Origin: JASFQI01 sp050115555
GTDB taxonomy: Bacteria > Desulfobacterota > DSM-4660 > Desulfatiglandales > HGW-15
DNA: 6,602 bases
Reading direction: 5' to 3'
NCBI GenBank assembly: GCA_050115555.1
Contig: JASFQI010000286.1
Location: forward strand, 1-6,602
The translations under genes and the position numbers were made by a program. Below the pieces are notes generated by a model. It ran no database searches. It had not been told where the DNA came from and was given only the letters and a program-made list of their open reading frames with translations. Below, piece by piece: positions 1 to 5,456 of the stretch. How positions within the stretch are numbered: position 1 is the first letter of the stretch; every line of letters starts with the position of its first letter.

Positions 1-424
1 GGAAGCCTGCGATAAGCAAAGGATCAAAAAAATATGCCCTTTTTTCGGGAGGATAAAAGATATTATATTCGTTCAATTCATAGTTGATGACTCCAACGCG
101 GTTCCATGCCAAAGAAACGTGCATCATCTCCGGGTGTTTCATCCCGCGTTGCAATGCCTGGCGGATTTCCGGCTCCCGGAATACCTTGTGATTTTGCCAC
201 CGTTGCTGAAAGGCGATGCTACGCGCGACTCTTGAGCATTCCTCCTGATTCAGTGGAGGCAATGGGAGCTCTTTTGGATTATACCCCCATATTTTGATGG
301 AGATATCACTCGATTCATTGCTTTCGGCCAGATAGGAGCAATAAAGGCCTCGTTTCAGGTGGGGGAAGCTGAGGTCTGAATCCGTGCGTAGGAGAAGTCC
401 TCCTATGGAGTGAGTGATAAGCAT
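1..424 (-). CDS. Partial protein of the RiPP cassette, unrecognised (possibly HPr-kinase-like); 3' end outside window
   Basis: This reading frame stays open from an ATG at 424-422 to the left edge, giving 141 visible residues without a stop. It is the fourth gene of the minus-strand cassette and lies 59 bases after the precursor stop. The protein starts MLITHSIGGLLLRT, has a proline-rich stretch (NPKELPLPPLNQ, about residues 53-64) and a middle rich in charged and aromatic residues, and leaves the window at YFFDPLLIAGF. An in-frame TAG lies at 454-452, so the only other likely start is TTG at 442. Neither start has a clear Shine-Dalgarno sequence, so translation may be weak. I do not recognise the family with confidence. 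Its place beside a precursor, PqqD-like proteins and a radical SAM enzyme, and an N-terminus of the form 'GGLLLRTDSDLSFP', would suit an HPr-kinase-like protein seen in several RiPP cassettes. The P-loop that would decide this would lie outside the window. The gene is real by coding pattern; the function is inference. Confidence 0.72.
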   Translation of the reverse strand, partial: MLITHSIGGLLLRTDSDLSFPHLKRGLYCSYLAESNESSDISIKIWGYNPKELPLPPLNQEECSRVARSIAFQQRWQNHKVFREPEIRQALQRGMKHPEMMHVSLAWNRVGVINYELNEYNIFYPPEKRAYFFDPLLIAGF

Positions 425-483
425 GGGTACACGAAATACCAAGAAAAACGTCTATATGTCACATATGAATGTATATCACTTGA

Positions 484-765
484 TTACCACTGCTGCCCGC
501 CTCCGGACAAGCAAACCGTTGCCGCATTGGTCCCATTACTACATGCTGGATACTCATGGAAGCCGCCTGTTGAGCATTCAGATGTATCTGGTGTCGAACC
601 TGGATTGCATGATGCACCAAAATAAGTACCCGTAGCGCAGTCAAAATAGGGGGCTACTCCCGTGGTGCATTGACCCAATGGCGAGGTATCTCCTTTCACA
701 GTAGCCCCTGAAAGATCCTTTGCAATCGGAGGTTCGTAGGTACGTCTTTCTTTTTTATCTGCCAT
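484..765 (-). CDS. Cys-rich RiPP precursor peptide with six periodic Cys-x-x-Gly units
   Basis: A 93-residue peptide, most likely the substrate of the neighbouring radical SAM enzyme. The ATG at 765 is set by a strong ribosome binding site (AAGGAG, nine bases upstream). Residues 1-25 look like a leader: charged, Lys/Arg-rich at the start, then a YEPPIAKDLSG segment of the kind recognised by PqqD-like domains. Residues 26-93 form a Gly/Ser/Thr/Ala-rich core. Cysteines lie at 33, 43, 53, 64, 75 and 85 (spacings 10, 10, 11, 11, 10) and each begins a Cys-x-x-Gly: CTTG, CATG, CNPG, CSTG, CSNG, CLSG. There is no cysteine in the leader, no signal peptide and no membrane segment; the peptide ends GGGQQW. 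The pattern is not the SCIFF arrangement (six Cys within 45 residues) and not a lanthipeptide-type core without a lanthionine synthetase nearby. A ranthipeptide- or sactipeptide-like thioether product is the best guess. The precursor role is inferred from layout and composition. Confidence 0.82.
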   Translation of the reverse strand: MADKKERRTYEPPIAKDLSGATVKGDTSPLGQCTTGVAPYFDCATGTYFGASCNPGSTPDTSECSTGGFHEYPACSNGTNAATVCLSGGGQQW

Positions 766-773
766 AAGACTGT

Positions 774-779
774 ACTCCT
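774..779 (-). promoter_or_regulatory. Strong ribosome binding site of the precursor gene
   Basis: On the minus strand AAGGAG lies nine bases before the precursor ATG (765-763). It is the clearest Shine-Dalgarno sequence among the three small genes of the cassette. The stand-alone PqqD gene and the partial fourth gene have none that is obvious, so the precursor is probably translated far more strongly, as expected for a substrate. Confidence 0.7.
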
Positions 780-788
780 TTCAATGAC

Positions 789-816
789 TTTATAAACATG
801 AGAAACAGGCGGTAAA
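789..816 (-). promoter_or_regulatory. Weak candidate promoter ahead of the precursor gene
   Basis: On the minus strand, TTTACC (816-811) and TATAAA (794-789) are separated by 16 bases, in the gap between the PqqD-like gene and the precursor. The -10 element is good and the -35 element is poor. A private promoter would let the precursor be made in excess of the enzymes, but in AT-rich DNA such pairs also arise by chance. Confidence 0.25.
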
Positions 817-826
817 AAAGCAGTAA

Positions 827-1111
827 CTAATCGCTTAGGACCCCAATAAAGCCAGCTTCCATCATGTCATCCAAAAATCTACTGAGATCAGTTTGCAGTT
901 TGTCCTTTTCCGGCGTTTGCTCAAAGGATTCCGCCATTCTCGAAAGGATGGTGGTTTCTGTATGGCTGCCATCGCATTGATGAATAATAAATAATCCTGT
1001 GGGATTAAGTACTTTGACTTGATCCGTATCAGGATTATAGATCAAGGCGCCATCTTCATCTACTTCTTTAATAATGACATCCGGGTTGATGGTATATTTT
1101 TTAATCGTCAT
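827..1111 (-). CDS. PqqD-like RiPP recognition protein (stand-alone)
   Basis: A 94-residue soluble protein of the PqqD (RiPP recognition element) type, which binds the leader of a precursor peptide and presents it to the radical SAM enzyme. The family pattern is visible: an N-terminal strand region (about residues 8-35), the signature 'VKVLNPTGLFI' (32-42) followed by 'CDGSHTETTILSRM', and a C-terminal helix ending 'FLDDMMEAGFIGVL' (79-92). The length matches free-standing PqqD proteins. It lies 70 bases after the radical SAM gene and 61 bases before the precursor gene, all on the same strand. The start at 1111 has only an A-rich stretch upstream (GGTAAAAA) and no good Shine-Dalgarno sequence. 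Its base composition is clearly lower in GC than most of the radical SAM gene. It duplicates the PqqD-like domain fused to the radical SAM enzyme, so the cassette has two leader-binding modules. Family call firm; partner assignment inferred. Confidence 0.88.
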   Translation of the reverse strand: MTIKKYTINPDVIIKEVDEDGALIYNPDTDQVKVLNPTGLFIIHQCDGSHTETTILSRMAESFEQTPEKDKLQTDLSRFLDDMMEAGFIGVLSD

Positions 1112-1181
1112 TTTTTACCATGATTTATATAAAAGTATTTAAAAAATAGGGATCAATGGTTCCATTCACATGGGAGATGGG

Positions 1182-2615
1182 CTATAAAACCATAGATTTT
1201 ATCCCATTATTTTTCAGAAATTTCCTAAAACAATCATGAGGGTTCGCTAGATTCACGCTTCCAGTCATTTCATAGGCCAGACCCGGGCACCCGCCATTGC
1301 AAAAGGGGGCCCATTCACAATCCTCGCAACCGGGGACCTCTTCCATGGGAATTCCCCTTCTTGATTTCAGGTCTTTCAAAAAGGGGTGATTCGTCCAGAT
1401 ATGTGAAATGGACTGCTTATTGATGTTGCCCATCTCGAGCTTGGCCAACATATCGCAAGGCACAATCACTCCGTCATGATGTACTCCCAATTTGTGAAAT
1501 ATGCCGCCACACGCGGATAAGCAACCCATTGCCCAACGTGTGGTTTTTTCTCCGGTCGCCCGGGCATGTTCCATTTCTCGGTACATGCGCCACTTCGCGA
1601 GAGGGCCCGCTGTTGCAGTAATACGACCGTTGTACCTTGCCGACAGCTCGGCAAGGGTCTTCATGGCCTGGAGTTGCTGCTGCGGGGTCAAGGTAATGGT
1701 GGCCTGGTTGCTGCAGCCGGCTCCCATGGGCATGGCATCGTTGGTCCCTAAGCTTGCAATATTTATATCTTCCAGCAAGAGGCGTGCCACATTCTCCAGA
1801 TCGTCCACGTTGTGGCGGTTCACCGTGACCCGCACGGTCACGGGGAACCCGGCTTCCTTGACAAGCCGCAGGCCTTTCAGGGCCTTCTCAAACGATCCCT
1901 TGCCCCGGCTCTTGTCGTGGACCTCTGAGCAGGACCCGTCAATGGAGACCTGAATACTGCCGAGCCGGGCCCTGCGCTTGCCTTTTTCAAACTCGGCCAG
2001 GATTTTTTCCGAAATAAGCGTGCCGTTCGTGTTGATGGAGTATCGTAACCGGTTGTCGATCAACCCGTCGATGAGCTCCCAGAGATCCGGCCGGACAAAA
2101 ATTTCTCCTCCACTCAAGGTGGTGTCGCGGACCGCCAGGCGGCCGAGCTCCTCAAAGAATGTGAGCCATACCTCCTTGGGAAGGTCCGGTCTGGAGGACA
2201 TCTCATCATGGTAAAAGCAGTAGGCACAGTGCAGGTTGCACTTGCCCGTGAGGGAGATGTCCACGGACTTGGGTGCGTCCTGCACGTCTGGCAGCTCTGT
2301 CAACCCGGGAGCCTGCGCGCGCGGGGCCTTCAGAGCCTGAACGAATCCCTCACGATCAAGCTCTCCCAGGAAAGACCGCACGTCCTCTTGGACCTGTTTA
2401 GGGGGTGCTCCCTCGAACTCCCGGGCCGTTTCCTCAGCCAGGGCCTGGATGCTCCTGGAGCCGTCCAGTCGCTGCCACAGGAACAAGCCTGTAGCATTGA
2501 CCATCTTTTCAATGGCACGATCCGACTGGAACAGCACGGCCCCTTGGTCATCAAGACGCCGAGCGGATACCTCCTCACCAGCCGCATACCAGGCAGTGTC
2601 CCGCGTGGAGGACAT
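1182..2615 (-). CDS. Radical SAM/SPASM peptide maturase with N-terminal PqqD-like domain
   Basis: A 477-residue cytoplasmic enzyme expected to use S-adenosylmethionine and iron-sulfur clusters to install radical-generated links in the Cys-rich precursor. Residues 5-95 are a fused PqqD-like domain (signature 'MVNATGLFLWQRLDGS', 38-53; 'FLGELDREGFV', 82-92). The radical SAM core follows, with the cluster motif C126-x3-C130-x2-C133, SGGE (168-171), NTNG (195-198) and QVSIDG (222-227). The C-terminal SPASM domain has the full cysteine set: C369-x12-G-x4-C387, then C430-x2-C433-x5-C439-x3-C443 and C462, enough for two auxiliary 4Fe-4S clusters. Extra cysteines occur at 301 and 365. The ATG at 2615 is supported by AGAAGGA five bases upstream, with a second purine tract (AAGGAGGG) further up. 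It is the first gene of the cassette and follows a good promoter. The 3' third is much poorer in GC than the middle. It may correspond to one of the radical SAM proteins (ScmE or ScmF type) of SynChlorMet cassettes; that is recollection and unverified. Confidence 0.93.
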   Translation of the reverse strand: MSSTRDTAWYAAGEEVSARRLDDQGAVLFQSDRAIEKMVNATGLFLWQRLDGSRSIQALAEETAREFEGAPPKQVQEDVRSFLGELDREGFVQALKAPRAQAPGLTELPDVQDAPKSVDISLTGKCNLHCAYCFYHDEMSSRPDLPKEVWLTFFEELGRLAVRDTTLSGGEIFVRPDLWELIDGLIDNRLRYSINTNGTLISEKILAEFEKGKRRARLGSIQVSIDGSCSEVHDKSRGKGSFEKALKGLRLVKEAGFPVTVRVTVNRHNVDDLENVARLLLEDINIASLGTNDAMPMGAGCSNQATITLTPQQQLQAMKTLAELSARYNGRITATAGPLAKWRMYREMEHARATGEKTTRWAMGCLSACGGIFHKLGVHHDGVIVPCDMLAKLEMGNINKQSISHIWTNHPFLKDLKSRRGIPMEEVPGCEDCEWAPFCNGGCPGLAYEMTGSVNLANPHDCFRKFLKNNGIKSMVL

Positions 2616-2682
2616 AGTTATCCTTCTCGACCCTCCTTTTCTTTAATTATCGGTAAATGAACCAAAATCATTTAAAAAAATA

Positions 2683-2711
2683 ATTATCTCTTTTGAATCA
2701 AGTAACGTCAA
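2683..2711 (-). promoter_or_regulatory. Sigma70-type promoter of the RiPP operon
   Basis: On the minus strand, TTGACG (2711-2706) and GATAAT (2688-2683) are separated by exactly 17 bases. Each hexamer differs from the sigma70 consensus at one position. Transcription would start near 2676, giving an untranslated leader of about 60 bases before the radical SAM ATG at 2615. I see no clear operator dyad over it. It is the only strong promoter match noticed on the minus strand ahead of the cassette. Confidence 0.6.
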
Positions 2712-2824
2712 CCCCAAAAACCCCGTTCCTTTGTGCTTAGCGGGCGGTGAACTCCCATGAATCGAATCATGAAATGGCAATTTTCTCGGTTTTTCTTACC
2801 CTGTGTTTTTTGAACCGGTTTTCT

Positions 2825-3096
2825 GTGGGGCGGCATTTCATATTCCAGCGCTCATGTTTGCGTGATATTCGGTGTGTTGTAGGGCGGGGTTTTACACCCC
2901 GCCGATTTCACGATATGCCATGGTGGCCTTTCATCGGGCGGCATCTTCCGTCCCGCCGCAGGAAACTTCGTCCGGGTATTTCGTAGGACGTCATTTTACG
3001 TGCCGCCGTATCTGCCGCTTCGTCTATCGTAGGGCGGGGTTTTATACCCCGCCATGTTCAATCTGCCTTTTGTAGGTCAGCATTTTACATGCCGCC
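2825..3096 (+). repeat. Block 1 of 25-bp palindromic repeats (six copies)
   Basis: Six direct-oriented copies of GTAG + 7-base arm + 7-base loop + complementary arm: 2825-2849 (decayed), 2879-2903 (perfect, GGCGGGG/CCCCGCC), 2933-2957 (variant loop TCTTCCG), 2983-3007, 3029-3053 (perfect arms, loop TTTTATA) and 3072-3096. A further decayed trace may exist at 2742-2760. The usual loop is TTTTACA. Gaps between copies shrink from 29-30 to 18 bases. The last copy is flanked by CCTTTTG (3066-3072) and CAAAAGG (3096-3102), which extend its hairpin. The block fills most of the roughly 490-base gene-free stretch 2616-3108; between 2712 and 2824 I see nothing else. The repeats resemble REP or small palindromic elements spread by a transposase acting in trans, which is not present here. 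Confidence 0.9.
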
Positions 3097-3108
3097 AAAA
3101 GGGTTTTC

Positions 3109-4068
3109 TTACGACTCCAGCCGATCTAGGGCCTTGGCCCCTTTGCTTTCCAATACATACCGTCTTTCCCCGTTCCCGGGGTGCACAATGAGCTCCGCCC
3201 ACACAGGGTAGTGATCCCCGGGCCCGGAACGAATGATTCCGCTTGCCTCTGTAGAGATGCCGGGAGAGTGGAAGATGTAGTCAATGCGTGGCTTCATGAG
3301 AAAGCCGAGGTCCTTGTAGGTAGGGTTGAAGTAATCGAGGGACGGCCACAACACGTCTCGGAATCGATCCTGCACTTTACGGATCGCTGTAGCAAAAGGG
3401 ATCGTATTGAAGTCCCCGGCAAGGATTACAGGGTTAGAATTCCAGGCCCTCAGCCGTTCCAGGAGGGTGGTAACCTGTTCGCACCTTCGTGTCTCCGAGG
3501 ACAGCTCCTTTATCACCACGTCCAGCGCAGTCTTCCAGGTGATGTGCGGCATGGCCTCCTTGGCCCGAATGCGTTGAATGCGGTCCAGATGGGCGTTGGC
3601 CAGGTGGATCGTATGCCCTTGAATGACCACGTCGCAGAGGACAAAGCCCAAACCCTCGGTGCTGGACGTAAAAAAGTGAACATCCCTTAGACTAAGGGGG
3701 TGGATCGAGAGGACTGCCAGCCCGCTCTTTCCTTTGCCCTGGTAAGGAATGAAAAACGTATACTTCATGCCCAGGGCCTGTTTCAGGGAATCGTGATCCT
3801 TTTTCGTGCACTCCTGAAGAAAAACAAGATCCGGAGCAGGTCTCACGATGACGTCCGCAAGGTACGCAGCGCGGGAGTCGGCCGTTTTCTTTTTGAATCG
3901 GCCCCCGATATTATAGGTTACAACCACGAGCCGGTCCTTCTCACTCTCATCATCCGATGTCGCAGGGACCACGCTGTCGGAAGGGAAAAAAGCGCCCAAC
4001 AACAAGACTGCCGCTAGAAGGAGTATGGACCTTCGCATTGCACCTAAAAACACATCGAGTTTTTCCAT
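3109..4068 (-). CDS. Exported endonuclease/exonuclease/phosphatase-fold hydrolase
   Basis: A metal-dependent phosphodiesterase or phosphatase of the EEP fold (DNase I, exonuclease III, sphingomyelinase relatives), 319 residues from the chosen start. Catalytic landmarks in that numbering are TYNIGG with N53, LQE with E86, N158-A-H160 followed by D162, AGDFNTIP with D219 and N221, RIDYIF with D263, and GDHYPV with D285-H286. All are present, so it should be active. A hydrophobic N-terminal stretch preceded by basic residues (RRSILLLAAVLLLGAFF) is a signal peptide or anchor, so it acts outside the cytoplasm. The frame is open up to an ATG at 4134, inside the previous gene; I prefer 4068, 13 bases after that gene's stop, with GAAGAGGGG upstream. 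ATG 4038 would give a more classical signal peptide. The substrate is not readable. The closeness to the nucleotidyltransferase gene suggests co-transcription. The family call is firm. Confidence 0.88.
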   Translation of the reverse strand: MEKLDVFLGAMRRSILLLAAVLLLGAFFPSDSVVPATSDDESEKDRLVVVTYNIGGRFKKKTADSRAAYLADVIVRPAPDLVFLQECTKKDHDSLKQALGMKYTFFIPYQGKGKSGLAVLSIHPLSLRDVHFFTSSTEGLGFVLCDVVIQGHTIHLANAHLDRIQRIRAKEAMPHITWKTALDVVIKELSSETRRCEQVTTLLERLRAWNSNPVILAGDFNTIPFATAIRKVQDRFRDVLWPSLDYFNPTYKDLGFLMKPRIDYIFHSPGISTEASGIIRSGPGDHYPVWAELIVHPGNGERRYVLESKGAKALDRLES

Positions 4069-4081
4069 TCCCCTCTTCGCC

Positions 4082-5353
4082 TCAGGTCCCCCGCGCAAGA
4101 CCAAAGGCTTTGCCCCTCGCAAAGTCCATCCCAAGCCTCAACGGCCTGTACCCGTGAAGCAGAAAACCCAAAGACCCCGGCAATGGCAGCCTACGCCAAT
4201 CCTCAATGGTGGGGCTCACAAGAAGAAACAAAATATACCGGCACTGATCACCCAGTCCGTCCTTGAGCAACAGGTGCTGCCTGGAGAACTTGAGTCCTTC
4301 CCTTTTTTCATTATCGGTGTCGTTCCCGCCCCAAAAGTTCTTGAGGCGTTCCCTTACATAGGCCGTCACATGCCCATCCCTTCCGATCCGGTCCAGAAGG
4401 ACCCCTGGGACCGGGGCGTCCAGCACGGAGTGGATCAGGCTGCACCCGGTAAGAAAGCACCGCCTCAGGTGGAGCTGCCTGGCCCTTTCCAAAGTTTCCG
4501 GACAGAGCACCTCCGGTTGCCTTTGAACCAGCTCAGCCACACAGCAGAGGTGATCTAGCCGGCTCCAGGATTCCATGGTGGCGTGGAGGCAGAGGTAAAT
4601 AAAGAGGTCCTTCTTGCCCAGTGTGACAAAGGTTGTCCCCAGGAGGTCTACCGGCTCCAACTCCGCCTTGAACGAATCAACCGTCATGGGAGCCCGGGCA
4701 TAGTCCCCGCTCAGGTCCCAGTGGAGATCAAGGGGAACGCCACTTTCCGGGTTGACCATGGGTAGGCTCTTGTTTCGCGCGGCATAGCTTCGGAATTGAG
4801 CATGGGTCAGGGAAATCTCAGGTACAAATCCCTGCGCCTCGAGAGCTTTCACCGCAGCCCATGAAGCTTCTCTCGGAACCAGCACATCCAGGTCCGTAAA
4901 CTGGCGCAGGGCCACATCGCCGAACACTTCCTGGGCCAGCACAGGCCCCTTGAACGGAACCCCTTCAATGCCCCTGTTCCTCAAAAGACGAAGGACCTCT
5001 TTGAGTCGCATGGCAAGGCGCAGGTTGCGTGCCGCATTGCGTAGATAAGAATCACGAAGCCTCAGGAGAACGGAGGGAGGGATATCCGCGTGAACGTCTT
5101 CTTTGAGGTTGTGGTACAGCAGGGGCAGGAGGCGATGCAACGATGCTCTGCGGAGGACCCGCTGCCAGTCCAGGGCACCTCGGAGCAGGTCACGGACACG
5201 GGAAAGGGCCCGCGCATCAGGCTCGGTGCGGGCGAGGAGGAACAGGACCTCGCTTTCCGCTGTCCCTGCTTTTGTAGGGCGGCATTTTACATGCCGCCGT
5301 GGATATCGCCCTGCTTTTGAGATACGAATTGCTCCGTTTCCGTAAGGCGGCAA
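4082..5353 (-). CDS. Nucleotidyltransferase family protein (NTP_transf_5 type); start uncertain
   Basis: Up to 423 residues; family-like sequence begins only near residue 33 (about 5257). Signature parts are GVPFKGPVLA (131-140), FGD (144-146), R150 and the metal-binding pair D154-L-D156 in FTDLDVLVP, then a third acidic site in PLDLHW (207-212). The C-terminus (LPGSLGFLLHGYRPLRL) also fits this family, which is common beside polysaccharide and exosortase-type surface loci; the transferred group and target are not established. The start is a problem: the frame is open to a TTG at 5353, but residues 19-27 are encoded by a palindromic repeat (5274-5298), there is no ATG in frame before residue 115, and no good Shine-Dalgarno sequence. 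The true start is either this TTG, another rare start codon, or has been disturbed by repeat insertion. The stop lies 13 bases before the preferred start of the hydrolase gene, so the two form a pair. Family call fairly firm, function unknown. Confidence 0.82.
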   Translation of the reverse strand: MPPYGNGAIRISKAGRYPRRHVKCRPTKAGTAESEVLFLLARTEPDARALSRVRDLLRGALDWQRVLRRASLHRLLPLLYHNLKEDVHADIPPSVLLRLRDSYLRNAARNLRLAMRLKEVLRLLRNRGIEGVPFKGPVLAQEVFGDVALRQFTDLDVLVPREASWAAVKALEAQGFVPEISLTHAQFRSYAARNKSLPMVNPESGVPLDLHWDLSGDYARAPMTVDSFKAELEPVDLLGTTFVTLGKKDLFIYLCLHATMESWSRLDHLCCVAELVQRQPEVLCPETLERARQLHLRRCFLTGCSLIHSVLDAPVPGVLLDRIGRDGHVTAYVRERLKNFWGGNDTDNEKREGLKFSRQHLLLKDGLGDQCRYILFLLVSPTIEDWRRLPLPGSLGFLLHGYRPLRLGMDFARGKAFGLARGT

Positions 5354-5452
5354 CTTCCATACCGCTGGTTTTTCTTCTTCTTCTGTAGGGCGGGGTTTTA
5401 CACCCCGCCTGGTTCCCTCTGTCCGTCGTATGGCGGGGTTTTACACCCCGCC
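5274..5452 (+). repeat. Block 2 of 25-bp palindromic repeats (four copies)
   Basis: Four copies in the same orientation as block 1: 5274-5298 (perfect arms GGCGGCA/TGCCGCC around TTTTACA), 5342-5366 (decayed, loop ACTTCCA), 5385-5409 and 5428-5452 (both perfect, GGCGGGG/CCCCGCC around TTTTACA). The last three are spaced at exactly 43 bases with 18-base gaps of unrelated, pyrimidine-rich sequence. The first copy lies inside the open frame of the nucleotidyltransferase gene; the last ends four bases from the response-regulator stop codon (5457-5459). With block 1 it brackets the nucleotidyltransferase/hydrolase gene pair. Confidence 0.92.
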
Positions 5453-5456
5453 ACCC

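Noticed and set aside
106..297. Plus-strand open frame of 63 codons
   Set aside because: It has no recognisable features and runs opposite to the minus-strand frame that spans 1-424 with natural protein composition and fits the operon order.
389..405. Hairpin TAGGAG/CTCCTA containing a Shine-Dalgarno-like AGGAGG on the minus strand
   Set aside because: No ATG, GTG or TTG follows at a useful distance, and it lies within codons 7-12 of the partial protein. It is a six-base stem that can arise by chance.
457..470. AT-rich dyad ATATGT-ACATAT between the precursor and the fourth gene
   Set aside because: It is short and weakly pairing, with no GC stem and no T-run, so it is not a terminator. I see no reason to call it an operator.
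459..644. Minus-strand open frame overlapping the precursor in another frame
   Set aside because: The precursor frame has a strong ribosome binding site and a regular six-fold repeat. This overlapping frame is a shadow.
1145..1166. Possible terminator between the radical SAM and PqqD-like genes (AATGG/CCATT before a T-rich stretch)
   Set aside because: The stem is five bases with a two-base loop and a spacer before the T-run, which is too weak for an intrinsic terminator inside what looks like one operon.
4069..4134. ATG at 4134 as start of the exported hydrolase
   Set aside because: It would overlap the preceding gene by 53 bases and put 32 mostly charged residues before the signal-peptide-like segment. 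The ATG at 4068, just after the preceding stop, fits better.
5274..5452. CRISPR-like array (25-bp repeats with 18-base gaps, 43-base period)
   Set aside because: The repeats are fully palindromic around a short loop, differ in arms and loop between copies, have gaps of 18-43 bases, and overlap a coding frame. No cas gene is visible. They are interspersed palindromic elements.
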